A DNA stretch of 64,000 bases from Pseudomonas oryzihabitans. Lineage in GTDB: Bacteria; Pseudomonadota; Gammaproteobacteria; Pseudomonadales; Pseudomonadaceae. Both the position numbers and the translations under genes were made by a program. Below, in pieces: positions 54,867 through 64,000 of the stretch; within the stretch, counting starts at the first letter, position 1; every line of letters begins with the position of its first letter. The stretch lies in the NCBI RefSeq assembly GCF_001518815.1, contig NZ_CP013987.1, forward strand, positions 2,688,501 to 2,752,500, in the 5' to 3' direction. Under the pieces are notes generated by a model. That model made no database searches and was not told where the DNA came from. It saw only the letters and a program-made list of their open reading frames with translations.

Positions 54867-56375
54867 TTAGTCGTTGTAGAGATCGATGATGGCGCTGACC
54901 GCCTGGTGCTTGACCTTGGCCGCGTCGTTGCGCGCCTGCTCGATCCGGTTCAGATAGGCGGCATCGATGTCGCCGGTGATGTACTCGCCATCGAACACCG
55001 CGCAATCGAACTGCTCGACCTTGGGTGCCTTGCGGGTCCGTACGGCCTCCTGCAGGTCCTGCAGGTCCTGGTAGATCAGCCAGTCGGCGCCGATCAGCTC
55101 ACCGACTTCCTCGGTGGTACGACCATGGGCGATCAACTCGTGGACGCTGGGCATGTCGATGCCGTAGACGTTGGGGAAGCGCACTGCCGGGGCGGCCGAG
55201 CAGAAGTAGACCTTCTTCGCGCCCGCCTCGCGGGCCATCTGGATGATCTGCTTGCAGGTGGTGCCGCGGACGATGGAGTCGTCCACCAGCATCACGTTCT
55301 TGCCGCGGAATTCCAGCTCGATGGCATTGAGCTTCTGGCGTACCGATTTCTTGCGCGCGGCCTGGCCGGGCATGATGAAGGTACGGCCGATGTAGCGATT
55401 CTTGACGAAGCCCTCGCGGAACTTGACGCCCAGGTGGTTGGCCAGTTCCAGGGCCGCAGTGCGGCTGGTATCCGGGATCGGGATGACCACGTCGATGCCG
55501 TGATCCGGACGCTCGCGCTGGATCTTCTCGGCGAGTTTTTCGCCCATGCGCAGGCGGGCCTTGTAGACCGAGATGCCATCGATGATGGAATCCGGGCGGG
55601 CCAGGTAGACGTGTTCGAAGATGCAGGGCGCGTACTGCGGATTCTGCGCGCACTGACGGGTGTAGAGCCGGCCGTCTTCGGTGATGTACACGGCTTCGCC
55701 CGGCTCCAGGTCGCGGATCAGGGTGAAGCCGAGCACGTCGAGGGCGACGCTTTCGGAAGCGATCATGTATTCCACGCCGTATTCGGTGTGGCGCTGGCCG
55801 AAGACGATGGGACGAATGGCGTTGGGATCGCGGAAGCCGACGATGCCGTAGCCGGTGATCATGGCCACCACGGCGTAACCGCCACGGCAGCGCTCATGGA
55901 CTTCGGATACGGCGGCAAAGACGTCGTCCTCGGTCGGCTGCAGCTTGTTGCGCACCGCCAGTTCGTGGGCGAAGACGTTGAGCAGCACCTCGGAATCGGA
56001 GGTGGTGTTCACGTGGCGCAGATCGGACTCGTAGATCTCGCGGGACAGCTGCTCGACGTTGGTCAGGTTGCCGTTGTGCGCGAGGGTGATGCCATAGGGC
56101 GAGTTCACGTAGAACGGCTGCGCCTCGGCGGAGCTGGAGCTGCCGGCCGTGGGATAGCGCACGTGACCGATACCCATGTGGCCGATCAGGTGCTGCATGT
56201 GTCGTTGCTGGAAGACGTCGCGAACCAGGCCGTTGTCCTTGCGCAGGTAGAGTTTACCGTCCCGACTGGTCACGATACCGGCGGCATCCTGACCGCGATG
56301 TTGAAGGACGGTGAGCGCGTCGTATAGCGACTGGTTGACGTTCGTCTTGCCCACGATACCTACGATGCCACACAT
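54867..56375 (-). CDS. purF: Amidophosphoribosyltransferase PurF
   Basis: A 502-residue enzyme for the first step of purine synthesis, moving the amide nitrogen of glutamine to PRPP. Cys2 (MCGIVGIVG) is the glutaminase nucleophile after Met removal, which fixes ATG 56375 as the start although the frame is open to 56534. The PRPP loop is in [14 protein letters not shown]. It follows cvpA, as in E. coli and most gammaproteobacteria, with an 82-base gap. Confidence 0.97.
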   Translation of the reverse strand: MCGIVGIVGKTNVNQSLYDALTVLQHRGQDAAGIVTSRDGKLYLRKDNGLVRDVFQQRHMQHLIGHMGIGHVRYPTAGSSSSAEAQPFYVNSPYGITLAHNGNLTNVEQLSREIYESDLRHVNTTSDSEVLLNVFAHELAVRNKLQPTEDDVFAAVSEVHERCRGGYAVVAMITGYGIVGFRDPNAIRPIVFGQRHTEYGVEYMIASESVALDVLGFTLIRDLEPGEAVYITEDGRLYTRQCAQNPQYAPCIFEHVYLARPDSIIDGISVYKARLRMGEKLAEKIQRERPDHGIDVVIPIPDTSRTAALELANHLGVKFREGFVKNRYIGRTFIMPGQAARKKSVRQKLNAIELEFRGKNVMLVDDSIVRGTTCKQIIQMAREAGAKKVYFCSAAPAVRFPNVYGIDMPSVHELIAHGRTTEEVGELIGADWLIYQDLQDLQEAVRTRKAPKVEQFDCAVFDGEYITGDIDAAYLNRIEQARNDAAKVKHQAVSAIIDLYND

Positions 56376-56457
56376 GTGACGCGACCCCACTGTTTCAAGT
56401 GATGCGACGGCGAACCATCGCAGGATGACCCCGGCAGAGCGAGGCCTGGAAAACGGT

Positions 56458-57015
56458 TCACGGGGCCTTGGGCCCCAGCTGTGGCAGCAGTTGCAGGCTC
56501 GGCATGGGCGTCGCGCCCAGCCATTGACCGGCAAAGCCCAACAGCAGATTCTTCGACCAATCGGCTACCAGGAGAAAATGCGGCACCAGCACCGACTGCT
56601 GCCACCAGCCGTCCTGCTGGACTGGCCCCAGGCTCAACAGGCCCACGGCCACGGTGATCAACAGGGCGCCCCGCGCGGCGCCGAACGCCATGCCGAGAAA
56701 GCGATCGGTGCCCGACAATCCGGTGACGCGGATCAATTCGCCAAGCAAGAAGCTCACCAGAGCGCCGACGAGCAGCGTCAGCACGAAGAGAATGACACAG
56801 GCGGCGATCACCCGTCCGGAAGGCACCTGAATATAGTCCACCAGGTAGGTGGAAAGCGCCCCGCCGAATACCCAGGCTACCCCACCAGCAACAATCCAGG
56901 TGGCCAGTGACAGCGCTTCCTTGACGAAGCCGCGCTTGAGGCTGATCAGGCAGGAAACGATGACAACGGCGACGATCGCCCAGTCCACCCAGGTGAAGCC
57001 CACGGCAAGGTCCAC
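56458..57015 (-). CDS. cvpA: CvpA family membrane protein
   Basis: A 185-residue inner-membrane protein with four hydrophobic segments ([20 protein letters not shown] in the first), linked to colicin V export and envelope stress in E. coli. Start is uncertain: TTG 57021, GTG 57015 and GTG 57003 are in frame, no ATG exists, and none has a clear ribosome site, because a strong terminator T-run ends right there. GTG 57015 is a compromise. It lies upstream of purF. The neighbour on the other side is a SPOR-domain gene. Confidence 0.85.
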   Translation of the reverse strand: MDLAVGFTWVDWAIVAVVIVSCLISLKRGFVKEALSLATWIVAGGVAWVFGGALSTYLVDYIQVPSGRVIAACVILFVLTLLVGALVSFLLGELIRVTGLSGTDRFLGMAFGAARGALLITVAVGLLSLGPVQQDGWWQQSVLVPHFLLVADWSKNLLLGFAGQWLGATPMPSLQLLPQLGPKAP

Positions 57016-57017
57016 TA

Positions 57018-57048
57018 ACAAAAAGGCTCTGCATTCTAGCAGAGCCTT
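57018..57048 (-). terminator. Rho-independent terminator between the SPOR gene and cvpA
   Basis: AAGGCTCTGC (57023-57032) and GCAGAGCCTT (57039-57048) make a perfect 10-bp stem with a 6-base loop. On the minus strand it runs into TTTTTGTT (57025-57018). It starts ten bases after the SPOR gene stop and ends within a few bases of the cvpA start, so it should cut the folC-side transcript from cvpA-purF. Confidence 0.88.
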
Positions 57049-57057
57049 GTGACCGGG

Positions 57058-57711
57058 TTAACCGCGCTCTGGCTGAAAGCGTACGACGAAGCCCTTGACG
57101 CCATTCTGCTTGTTGAGCTGATCGCGCAAGCGATCCGCCTCGCTGCGCTCGATCACCGGCCCGACGAAGACGCGATTCATGCCGTCGGCGGTCCGCACAT
57201 AGGCGTTGTAGCCCTGGCTGCGCAGCTTGGCCTGCAGCGCATCGGCACTGGGCCGGGACGACAGGCTGGCCAGCTGGACCGACCAGCTGTTCGGTAGGTT
57301 GGCCGCGCCCAGGCGCGAATCAGGTTTGGCGGCCGGTGCCGGGGTAGCGACCGGAGCGGCAGGAGCGCTGGCGGCAGGCGCCTTGGCGACCGGGGCGGCA
57401 GGTGCAGCCTGGGGTGGCGGCGGCGCCGTTACCGGAGCGTTCTGTGCCGGCGCCTGACCGGAGGTACCGGCGATAGGCGTCTGCGGCTTGCCGAGCGGCT
57501 TGGCCGGCTCGTCGGGGACCACCACCACCGGCGGTGCCTCAGGCGTCTGCACCGGTTGTACCTCGGTGCTGGGCACGGTGGGCGCCGCCGGCTGGGGCGG
57601 TGCCTCGACCACCACCTTGCGAGCGTCATCCTGGCGATTGAAGAGCATGGGCACGAAAATGATGATCAGCGCCAGCAGCACCAGCGCTCCGATGACTCGT
57701 TGCTTGAGCAT
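57058..57711 (-). CDS. SPOR-domain cell-envelope protein
   Basis: A 217-residue protein. One N-terminal membrane anchor (LKQRVIGALVLLALIIIFVPMLF) is followed by a long Pro/Ala/Val-rich periplasmic linker (about 30-135) and a C-terminal SPOR domain (about 140-217, with SWSVQLASLSSRPSADALQAKL and RVFVGPVIERSEADRL). SPOR domains bind denuded glycan strands at the division septum, as in DedD and FtsN. Conserved place between folC and cvpA in Pseudomonas. It is DedD-like by position, but the symbol is not assigned. GGAGG in the end of folC serves as its ribosome site. Confidence 0.9.
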   Translation of the reverse strand: MLKQRVIGALVLLALIIIFVPMLFNRQDDARKVVVEAPPQPAAPTVPSTEVQPVQTPEAPPVVVVPDEPAKPLGKPQTPIAGTSGQAPAQNAPVTAPPPPQAAPAAPVAKAPAASAPAAPVATPAPAAKPDSRLGAANLPNSWSVQLASLSSRPSADALQAKLRSQGYNAYVRTADGMNRVFVGPVIERSEADRLRDQLNKQNGVKGFVVRFQPERG

Positions 57712-57714
57712 GGG

Positions 57715-59007
57715 TTATGCCTCCGCGGATTCGGATGGGGAAGAAAGCTGCGCGACGACCTCGGCAACGCTATAGAAGGAGCCGAACACGACCACCTCGT
57801 CGGCCGCCGCACTGGCCGCCAGTTGCGCCTCGAAGGCGGCCAGCAGCGAGGCATGGACCTCGGCCTTGGCGCCGCGTGCGGTCAGGATCCCCGCCACTTC
57901 GGCGCCATCGCGACTGCGTCCGGTCGGCAACGTGGCCACCGCCCAGCTGGCGAAGAGCCCTTCCAGCGGTGCCAGGATCCCGTCCAGGTCCTTGTCCGCC
58001 AGCACGCCAAATACCGCCCGACGCACGCCGGCGATCGGCTTCATTGCCAGGCGGCGGGCCAGGTACTCGGCCGCATGCGGGTTGTGCGCCACGTCCAGCA
58101 GGATGTGACGCGCCTCCCCTGCCCGCTCAACCTGCCGACGATCCAGCCGACCGGTCATACGGGTGGCCAGCAAGGCGGCAGCGATCTGCTCGGGGAGCCA
58201 GGGCTGGTCGAGCAAGGCATAGGCCTGTAGCGCCAACGCCGCGTTCTCCATGGGTAAATCGAGCAACGGCAAGCCAGGCAGGAGTCGCTCGTTGCCCTGG
58301 GCATCCCGACCGCGCCAGAACCAGCTGGCGCTCTCGATCTGCAGGTCGAAGGCTTCGCCGCGTTGCAGCAGCGGTGCTCCCAGCCGCTCGGCAGCCTCGG
58401 CCACCTCCGCTGGAGGCTGCACGTCACCACAGAGAGCCGGTTTGCCGGCGCGGAAGATGCCGGCCTTTTCCACAGCGACGCTTTCGCGGGTGTCGCCCAG
58501 CCATTCGGCGTGATCCAGGCCAATGCTGGTGACCAAGGCCAGATCGGCGTCGATCAGGTTCACCGCGTCCAGGCGGCCACCCAGACCGACTTCGAGGACG
58601 GCGACGTCCAGGTCGGCGCGCTCGAACAGCCAAAAGGCCGCCAGGGTGCCCACCTCGAAATAGGTCAGGCTGATCTCGCCACGGGCGGCTTCCACCGCGG
58701 CGAAGGCGGTGCAGAGCTCGCTATCGCTGGCCAGGGCGCCATCGACGTCGACGCGCTCGTTGTAGCGCACCAGATGGGGCGACGCATAGACGCCCACCCT
58801 CTGCCCGCTGGCGCGCAGCAGGCTGGCGAGAAAGGCACAGGTGGAGCCCTTGCCGTTGGTGCCGGTCACGGTCACTACCCGCGGGGCCGGCCGGGTCAGC
58901 CCCAACCGCTGCGCGACCTCGCGCACCCGGTCCAGGCCCATGTCGATCGCCGAGGGATGCAGCTGCTCGAGATAGGCCAGCCACTGCGCGAGGCTGCGCG
59001 AAGCCAT
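57715..59007 (-). CDS. folC: Folylpolyglutamate synthase / dihydrofolate synthase FolC
   Basis: A 430-residue Mur-ligase-like enzyme that adds glutamate to dihydropteroate and folates. The ATP loop is VTVTGTNGKGSTCAFL (about 43-58). Further blocks are YASPHLVRYNERV, FEVGTLAAFWLF, and LLDVAHNPHAAEYLA in the C-terminal domain. Its start overlaps the accD stop (TGATG at 59007), so the two are coupled, as in most gammaproteobacteria. Confidence 0.95.
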   Translation of the reverse strand: MASRSLAQWLAYLEQLHPSAIDMGLDRVREVAQRLGLTRPAPRVVTVTGTNGKGSTCAFLASLLRASGQRVGVYASPHLVRYNERVDVDGALASDSELCTAFAAVEAARGEISLTYFEVGTLAAFWLFERADLDVAVLEVGLGGRLDAVNLIDADLALVTSIGLDHAEWLGDTRESVAVEKAGIFRAGKPALCGDVQPPAEVAEAAERLGAPLLQRGEAFDLQIESASWFWRGRDAQGNERLLPGLPLLDLPMENAALALQAYALLDQPWLPEQIAAALLATRMTGRLDRRQVERAGEARHILLDVAHNPHAAEYLARRLAMKPIAGVRRAVFGVLADKDLDGILAPLEGLFASWAVATLPTGRSRDGAEVAGILTARGAKAEVHASLLAAFEAQLAASAAADEVVVFGSFYSVAEVVAQLSSPSESAEA

Positions 59008-59876
59008 CAGGCCGCCGGAACCGGCTGGTGCTGGAAGGTCGCCAGTAACCGCGCCAGGCGGTCACGCAGCTCCTTGCGCGACACGATGAGGTCGACGGCG
59101 CCGTGGTCCAGGAGGAACTCACTGCGCTGGAAACCTTCCGGCAGCTTTTCACGCACGGTCTGCTCGATCACGCGCGGACCGGCGAAGCCGATCAGGGCCT
59201 TGGGCTCGGCGACGATGACGTCACCCAGCATCGCCAGACTGGCGGAGACACCACCGTAGACCGGATCGGTCAGCACGGAGATGAAGGGAATGCCCTCTTC
59301 GCGCAAGCGTGCCAGCACCGCGGAGGTCTTGGCCATCTGCATCAGGGAGATCAGGGCTTCCTGCATCCGCGCACCACCGGAGGCGGAGAAGCAGATCAGC
59401 GGGCAGCGCTGTTCCAGGGCCACATTGGCCGCGCGCACGAAGCGCTCGCCGACCACGGCGCCCATGGAGCCGCCCATGAAGGAGAATTCGAAGGCACAGA
59501 CCGCCACCGGCATGCCCTTGAGGGTGCCACGCATGGAGATCAGGGCATCTTTCTCGCCGGTTTCCTTCTGCGCTGCGGTGAATCGATCCTTGTACTTCTT
59601 ACTGTCGCGGAATTTCAGCCGATCTACCGGCTCCAGCTCGGTACCCAATTCCTCACGACCTTCGGCGTCGAGGAAGATGTCCAGGCGGCGACGCGCATTG
59701 ATACGCATGTGGTGACCGCACTTCAGGCACACGTCCAGGTTCTTTTCCAGCTCCGGACGGTAGAGGACCGCTTCGCAGGCCGGACACTTGTGCCAAAGAC
59801 CTTCCGGCACCGAACTGCGCTTCACCTCGGACCGCATGATGGAAGGAATCAGTTTGTCGACCAGCCAATTGCTCAT
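59007..59876 (-). CDS. accD: Acetyl-CoA carboxylase carboxyltransferase beta subunit AccD
   Basis: A 289-residue subunit that, with AccA, carboxylates acetyl-CoA to malonyl-CoA. The N-terminal zinc ribbon has Cys31, Cys34, Cys50 and Cys53 (CPAC and CLKC). The crotonase-like body includes [20 protein letters not shown] and [19 protein letters not shown]. Length fits the family. GAGAGA precedes ATG 59876. A gap of 208 bases separates it from trpF, in which I find no clear terminator. Confidence 0.96.
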   Translation of the reverse strand: MSNWLVDKLIPSIMRSEVKRSSVPEGLWHKCPACEAVLYRPELEKNLDVCLKCGHHMRINARRRLDIFLDAEGREELGTELEPVDRLKFRDSKKYKDRFTAAQKETGEKDALISMRGTLKGMPVAVCAFEFSFMGGSMGAVVGERFVRAANVALEQRCPLICFSASGGARMQEALISLMQMAKTSAVLARLREEGIPFISVLTDPVYGGVSASLAMLGDVIVAEPKALIGFAGPRVIEQTVREKLPEGFQRSEFLLDHGAVDLIVSRKELRDRLARLLATFQHQPVPAA

Positions 59877-60084
59877 GCATCTCTCTCCACTTGCATGGGC
59901 TCCCAGCGCGGCCTAGGCCACGCCTTCCTTGAGCATCTAATAGGTTCGGCAGCGCCCGCTACGTCCCGGGCCGCTACCCTCTTGTCTCATGCCGCCTCCA
60001 AGGGAGCCGGACTTCAGCCCCGCGCGAGGCGGGCCTGTCGAATATGTCGCAGGTGTGGACGGCCATCGGCCCACGAGGGTCACA

Positions 60085-60714
60085 TCAGGCGACCGGCGCA
60101 CCCCGCACAGCGGCGATGAAGCGCGCGATCTCGGCAGCATCCTTGATGCCCTTGGCCTGCTCTACGCCGCCGCTCACGTCCACGCCATAGGGCCGGGATG
60201 CGGCGATGGCCGTGGCGACGTTGTCCGCGTCCAGCCCACCCGCCACGATCAATGGCAGCGAGAGGTCAGCAGGCACGCGCGTCCAATCGAACGCCTGGCC
60301 GGTACCTCCGGGTACGCCAGCGACATAGGTATCGAGCAACAGACCGCGGGCGTCCGCATAGTCCCGGGCGATGCCGGCAAGGTCGATGTCCTCGCGCATG
60401 CGCAGGGCTTTGATATAGGGACGGCGATAACGGGCACACTGGGCCGGCGACTCGTCGCCGTGGAATTGCAGGAGATCCAGGGGCACGGCATCCAGCGTCT
60501 CTTCGATCTCGCAGGGCGAGGCATCGACGAACAGCCCCACACTGGTCACGAAGGGCGGCAGCGCCGCGACGATCTGCCGTGCCTGAGCGGCCGTGACCGC
60601 CCGCGGGCTGCGCGCATAGAACACCAGGCCGATGGCATCGGCACCGGCTGCCGCAGCCGCCAGCGCATCCTCGACCCGGGTGATGCCGCAGATCTTCACT
60701 CGAACGTTAGCCAA
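60085..60714 (-). CDS. trpF: Phosphoribosylanthranilate isomerase TrpF
   Basis: A 209-residue TIM-barrel enzyme of tryptophan synthesis. The general base Cys is in [13 protein letters not shown], and the general acid Asp in LLLDTYVAG. The phosphate end is [14 protein letters not shown] and DVSGGVE. There is no ATG start. TTG 60714 with GAGG ten bases upstream is preferred, and another TTG at 60735 is possible. It lies between truA and accD, the conserved order, away from the other trp genes. Confidence 0.93.
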   Translation of the reverse strand: MANVRVKICGITRVEDALAAAAAGADAIGLVFYARSPRAVTAAQARQIVAALPPFVTSVGLFVDASPCEIEETLDAVPLDLLQFHGDESPAQCARYRRPYIKALRMREDIDLAGIARDYADARGLLLDTYVAGVPGGTGQAFDWTRVPADLSLPLIVAGGLDADNVATAIAASRPYGVDVSGGVEQAKGIKDAAEIARFIAAVRGAPVA

Positions 60715-60768
60715 ACCGGAATGACCTCGTTCCAAATCGATGGATGTTAGCAGACCACCTGCCCAGCG

Positions 60769-61620
60769 TCAGCCTTGGGGGTCATCCAGCTCGGGGATAT
60801 GCCCCAGGAACAACGGACCCAGCGGCCGCTTCGGCACGGGCGTGCTTTCGGGATATTCGGCGTCCACCAGGTAGAGGCCGTAGGGATGGGCCGTAACACC
60901 GCCCAGGCGCCGCTCACGCGCGGCCAGGACCTCGGCGACCCATTCCACCGGCCGCTCGCCACAGCCCACCGCCATCAGCACCCCGGCGATGTTGCGCACC
61001 ATATGATGCAGGAAGGCGTTGGCGCGGATATCCAGCACGATCAGCCGTCCGCTCTGCCAGAGACGCAGATGGTGGATCGTCTTGATCGCCGACTTGGCCT
61101 GGCAGGCCTTGGCGCGAAAGGAGGTGAAATCGTGCGTACCGAGCAGCACCTGGGCGGCTTCACGCATCGGTTCGATCCGCAACGGCCGATGATTCCAGGT
61201 GACCTCTTCGGCCAGGTGGGCAGGCCGGATCGGATCGTTGTAGATCACATAGCGGTAACGCCGGGCCATAGCGCTGAAACGGGCATGGAATTCATTGCTG
61301 ACCGGCTTGACCCAGGTGACGCTGATGTCGGACGGCAGATTGGCGTTGGTGCCCATCACCCAGGCCTTGAGCGGTCGAGCGACAGGGGATTCGAAATGCA
61401 CCACCTGGCCGGTAGCATGCACCCCGCAATCGGTCCGCCCCGCGCAGTGCAGGGCGATAGGTGCCGCGGCGACCTCGGACAAGGCGTCTTCCAGCGTCTC
61501 CTGAACGGAGCGCACACCGTGTTGCTGGCGCTGCCAGCCGCGATAGCGAGCACCCTTGTACTCGACGCCAAGCGCGATGCGTTGCGGGGGAACGATGATG
61601 GTGGGGTCTAGAAAATCCAA
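60769..61620 (-). CDS. truA: tRNA pseudouridine(38-40) synthase TruA
   Basis: About 283 residues. It makes pseudouridine at positions 38-40 of tRNAs. The catalytic Asp is in AGRTDCGVHATGQVVHF. Other family blocks are GVEYKGARYRGWQRQ, FTSFRAKACQA and FLHHMVRNIAGVL. Start uncertain: TTG 61620 is the only common start codon near the conserved N-terminus. It has no ribosome site and lies 15 bases after a terminator T-run. The frame continues upstream into fimV out of phase, which is not coding. trpF follows after about 55 bases. Confidence 0.9.
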   Translation of the reverse strand: MDFLDPTIIVPPQRIALGVEYKGARYRGWQRQQHGVRSVQETLEDALSEVAAAPIALHCAGRTDCGVHATGQVVHFESPVARPLKAWVMGTNANLPSDISVTWVKPVSNEFHARFSAMARRYRYVIYNDPIRPAHLAEEVTWNHRPLRIEPMREAAQVLLGTHDFTSFRAKACQAKSAIKTIHHLRLWQSGRLIVLDIRANAFLHHMVRNIAGVLMAVGCGERPVEWVAEVLAARERRLGGVTAHPYGLYLVDAEYPESTPVPKRPLGPLFLGHIPELDDPQG

Positions 61621-61634
61621 GGCGGCGGCCAGGC

Positions 61635-61667
61635 AAAAAAAGGGGTGGCAGCTTATAGCGCCTCCCC
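61635..61667 (-). terminator. Rho-independent terminator after fimV
   Basis: On the minus strand GGGG-A-GGC-GC, loop TATAA, then GC-T-GCC-A-CCCC form an imperfect 9-bp stem (one A-A mismatch, one bulge), running straight into seven T (61641-61635). It begins 24 bases after the fimV stop and ends 15 bases before the presumed truA start codon. Confidence 0.8.
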
Positions 61668-61690
61668 TCCTCTGCCAAGCCCGACCGGCG

Positions 61691-64000
61691 TCAGCTGAGC
61701 TGGGCGATGATCGCCCGTGCTTCCTGCTGCTGCCCGGCATTCCCCTCGGCCAGTACCTCGTCGAGGATGTCCCGGGCACCCTCGGGATCGCCCATGTCGA
61801 TGTAGGCACGCGCCAGATCCAGCTTGGTAGCGGTCTCGTCTTCACCGGACAGGAAATCGAAGTCGTCCAGCCCATCTTCCTTCGACGACCCGCTGGTGGT
61901 TTCCGCATCGAACTGACGCGAAGCCTCCTGCAGGCGTGCGGCGAACTCCTCGTCGCTCTCACGCTTGGCCGCAGGCTGCTCCTCGAAGTCGGCGAGATCG
62001 AAGTGCGCCGGCAACTCGGCATCGGCGGCCGGCTCCTCCGGCGTGGTCAGCGGCTCATCGAATGCCGCGGTGCTCGGTGCCTCGTCGCTTGCCAGGTCGC
62101 CCTGCCGCTCGAACTCGCTGAAGTCGAGGGCGAAGTCGTCATCCTTGGTCGCCGGAGTGGTACCGGGAGCAGCGGCGGGTTCGGGGTCGAAGTTGAGATC
62201 GAAGTCGAAGTCGTCCCGGGAGTCCGCTGCGTTGGCCTTGGCTTCGGCAAAGGCTTCGCCGAACAGCGGCTCTTCAGCCGGGCCGGCAGGCTGGGTCGCA
62301 TGGTTATCTTCGGTGCCGAAGTCATCCAGGGACAGGTCGAAGTCCTGGCTGTCCTCGGTCGCCGAGAAACCCTGATCCCGGGCCTGTTCTTCGCTCAACT
62401 CATGAGCGGCGGCCAGGGCCGCAGCGCCGACCGCCGCGGAGGCCACGGCCACGGTAGCCATGGCCGGATAGCGTGACTTCAGGTGCTCGACCTCTGGCTG
62501 GGCACCGCCGATCTCCTTGAGCTCACGCTCCTCGCGCTGGAAACCGTCCTTGTCACCCATCTCGGCATAGACTTCCATGAGCTTGAGGCGCAGATCGGCG
62601 CGATGAGGTTCCTGGTCGCTGGCTTTCTTGAGCACCTCAGCCGCCTGGCTGAAGCGGCCGTAGGCCATGTAGATGTCCGCCTGCCCCAGGGCATCGTCCT
62701 GGGCGTCGGCGTCGCGGGAGGTATCCTGGCCGGCCTGGCTCAGTTCCAGGCCCGCGAGCCCGTGGTGGTCGCCCAGCTCGGGATCGGCATCGAAGACGGT
62801 ATCGGGACGCGCCGCTTCGGCCTCCCGCTCGCGCTCGGCCTCCTTCACCGCATTGCGGCGCGAGTTGATCATCAGCAGCACCAGCAGAGCCAGCAGTGCG
62901 CTGCCACCGATGATGCCCAGCCACAGCGGGTTGCTGAGAATCTCGTCAAGGAAGCTGTTGGTCGCTTCGGTAGGCTCGGTCGCCGGACTGCTAGGGGTGA
63001 CCGGAATGACCTTGGGCTCGTTGGCACTCGCCGCGGGCGGCGCGTTACCGGTAGCGGCTTCGCTGGCCGGCGGCGTGGCGGGTTGAGCCGGTGCAGCCTC
63101 GGCCGGCGGCGTAGCAGGCGCGGTCGCCGCCGGATCCTGAGGCACTGGCGTGTTGGGGTTTTCGGCGGGAGCAGGCGTGCCTGGGGCCGCCGTCTCAGGC
63201 GTGGCCTGCGCGGCGGGCTGACCTGCCGCCTGCGGATTGGCCATGTTGGCCTGCATCCGGGCCAGCTGAGCGTCCTTGAGCTGCATGATCTTCTGCAGCT
63301 TGTCGAGCTGCGACTGCAGATCGCCCAGACGACTCTTGAGTTCTTCATTCTCGCGCCGGGTGGTGTCCAGGCTTTCCTGAGTCACCGCCAGCTTGTCGGC
63401 GAGGGCCTGATCACTGCCCTTTCCACCTGCGGAGTCGCCTCCGCGGCTGGACGACTGGCCAGAGAGCAGCTTGAGGTTGTCCTTGGGCGCGGCGGTCGCC
63501 GGCGCCTCGTTTCCACTCGGCTGGGCGGAGGCATCCACCTGCCGACGCGGCGTACCGGTCGGAGCACTGTCGCCACCCTGCCTCCAGGCCCGGGTCTGAC
63601 GCGCGATCTCCGCTACGGCTTCGCGCTGGGGACGTGCTCCAGCCTGTGCCTGGTCGGGCAGGCGCAGCACCTGGCCGCTCTTCATGAGGTTGATGTTGCG
63701 ATCGATGAAGGCGTTGGGGTTCAGATCCTGAATCGCCAGCATGGTCTGATCGACGCTGACAGTGGACGCCGGGCGATTGCGCGCCGCCACTTCCCAAAGG
63801 GTGTCACGCGGCTCGGTGGTGTAGGTACCAGGCGTCTGGGTCGCGCTCGGCGCTGGCGCGGCGGGCGGCGTGGCCGGACGTGAAGCGTTCGACGTGGTGT
63901 TGCGTGCACGCGGCGTGGCCGGAACCTGGGGGGCGAAGGGCGCTGCCGCAGCCTGGGGGGTGTAGAGCGGCGGATCCAACAGCACCGTGTACTCGCGGAG
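61691..64000 (-). CDS. fimV: FimV-like polar hub protein, 5' end outside window
   Basis: About 769 residues are visible, and the N-terminus lies beyond base 64000 (the frame stays open, reading LREYTVLLDPPLY at the edge). In order: a FimV N-terminal domain end, a LysM-like peptidoglycan-binding part (DTLWEVAARNRP and NLMKSGQVLRLPD), a coiled coil (SLDTTRRENEELKSRLGDLQ), a Pro/Ala linker, one membrane helix (LWLGIIGGSALLALLVLLMI), then a long acidic cytoplasmic region with TPR-like repeats and the FimV C-terminal domain (KLDLARAYIDMGDPEGARDIL). It organises type IV pili, polarity and cAMP signalling in Pseudomonas. Confidence 0.93.
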   Translation of the reverse strand, partial: LREYTVLLDPPLYTPQAAAAPFAPQVPATPRARNTTSNASRPATPPAAPAPSATQTPGTYTTEPRDTLWEVAARNRPASTVSVDQTMLAIQDLNPNAFIDRNINLMKSGQVLRLPDQAQAGARPQREAVAEIARQTRAWRQGGDSAPTGTPRRQVDASAQPSGNEAPATAAPKDNLKLLSGQSSSRGGDSAGGKGSDQALADKLAVTQESLDTTRRENEELKSRLGDLQSQLDKLQKIMQLKDAQLARMQANMANPQAAGQPAAQATPETAAPGTPAPAENPNTPVPQDPAATAPATPPAEAAPAQPATPPASEAATGNAPPAASANEPKVIPVTPSSPATEPTEATNSFLDEILSNPLWLGIIGGSALLALLVLLMINSRRNAVKEAEREREAEAARPDTVFDADPELGDHHGLAGLELSQAGQDTSRDADAQDDALGQADIYMAYGRFSQAAEVLKKASDQEPHRADLRLKLMEVYAEMGDKDGFQREERELKEIGGAQPEVEHLKSRYPAMATVAVASAAVGAAALAAAHELSEEQARDQGFSATEDSQDFDLSLDDFGTEDNHATQPAGPAEEPLFGEAFAEAKANAADSRDDFDFDLNFDPEPAAAPGTTPATKDDDFALDFSEFERQGDLASDEAPSTAAFDEPLTTPEEPAADAELPAHFDLADFEEQPAAKRESDEEFAARLQEASRQFDAETTSGSSKEDGLDDFDFLSGEDETATKLDLARAYIDMGDPEGARDILDEVLAEGNAGQQQEARAIIAQLS

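Noticed and set aside
54855-56327. A 490-codon plus-strand open frame opposite purF
   Set aside because: PurF on the minus strand is certain. The plus frame has Asp/Val/Gly repeats and no ribosome site.
62483-63883. A plus-strand open frame opposite fimV
   Set aside because: It is low-complexity Arg/Gly/Leu sequence produced by the Pro/Ala-rich linker of FimV on the other strand.

Overview
The window is a GC-rich, densely packed gammaproteobacterial chromosome segment. The order metZ-purF-cvpA-(SPOR gene)-folC-accD-trpF-truA-fimV at the right end, the PQQ glucose dehydrogenase, the phenylacetate cluster and the hexuronate genes all fit Pseudomonas in the broad sense. A member of the P. oryzihabitans/psychrotolerans group is a guess only. 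I see no insertion sequence, prophage, CRISPR array or integrase. The region looks like ordinary chromosome with catabolic islands beside core genes.

Layout. (1) 1-2870: the end of an ABC importer (permease, permease, ATPase) coupled to a GpdQ-type metallophosphodiesterase. (2) 3003-8882: a GntR/FCD regulator, a polar amino-acid ABC transporter, a second binding protein of the polyamine type and a cytoplasmic gamma-glutamyltransferase. A near-consensus sigma-54 promoter with an overlapping palindrome lies at the front. (3) 8923-19341: an OsmC-YcaO fusion, a LysR/NmrA divergent pair, a BigR/SqrR-type persulfide sensor with a split YeeE/YedE sulfur transporter, membrane glucose dehydrogenase, an SRAP protein, and a low-GC patch with a DUF1566-like secreted protein, a 58-residue ORF and a histidine phosphatase. 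(4) 19485-24301: a hybrid histidine kinase, a GlxA-type AraC regulator divergent from an isochorismatase-like hydrolase, and ProQ. (5) 24634-37583: a hexuronate/aldonate cluster with two unrelated mannonate dehydratases (UxuA and ManD), UxaA, a fructuronate reductase family protein, two Zn alcohol dehydrogenases, KDG kinase, an SMP-30 lactonase and two MFS transporters, headed by an IclR regulator with twin palindromes. (6) 37835-39460: a chemoreceptor behind a perfect CRP/Vfr-like palindrome. (7) 39498-52508: the phenylacetate pathway, paaX and paaY on the minus strand and paaFGHIK-ABCDE-Z on the plus strand, with no paaJ thiolase. (8) 52609-64000: tRNA-Asp and tRNA-Val, then the conserved minus-strand block SDR-metZ-purF-cvpA-SPOR-folC-accD-trpF-truA-fimV. 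fimV is cut by the window end.

How the genes work together. Region 5 can convert D-fructuronate to D-mannonate to KDG to KDPG, and D-altronate to KDG. It has no uronate isomerase. Its two 5-dehydrogenase-like enzymes and its lactonase suggest that L-aldonates such as L-gulonate and L-galactonate, or their lactones, are real substrates. Region 7 activates phenylacetate to its CoA ester (PaaK), epoxidises it (PaaABCDE), isomerises it (PaaG), opens and oxidises the ring (PaaZ) and carries out beta-oxidation (PaaF, PaaH). The thiolase must come from elsewhere. Region 2 looks like nitrogen scavenging under RpoN.

The observations most worth following are the L-aldonate interpretation of region 5, the sigma-54/GntR control of region 2, the OsmC-YcaO fusion, and the two strong terminators that sit directly against the starts of cvpA and truA.
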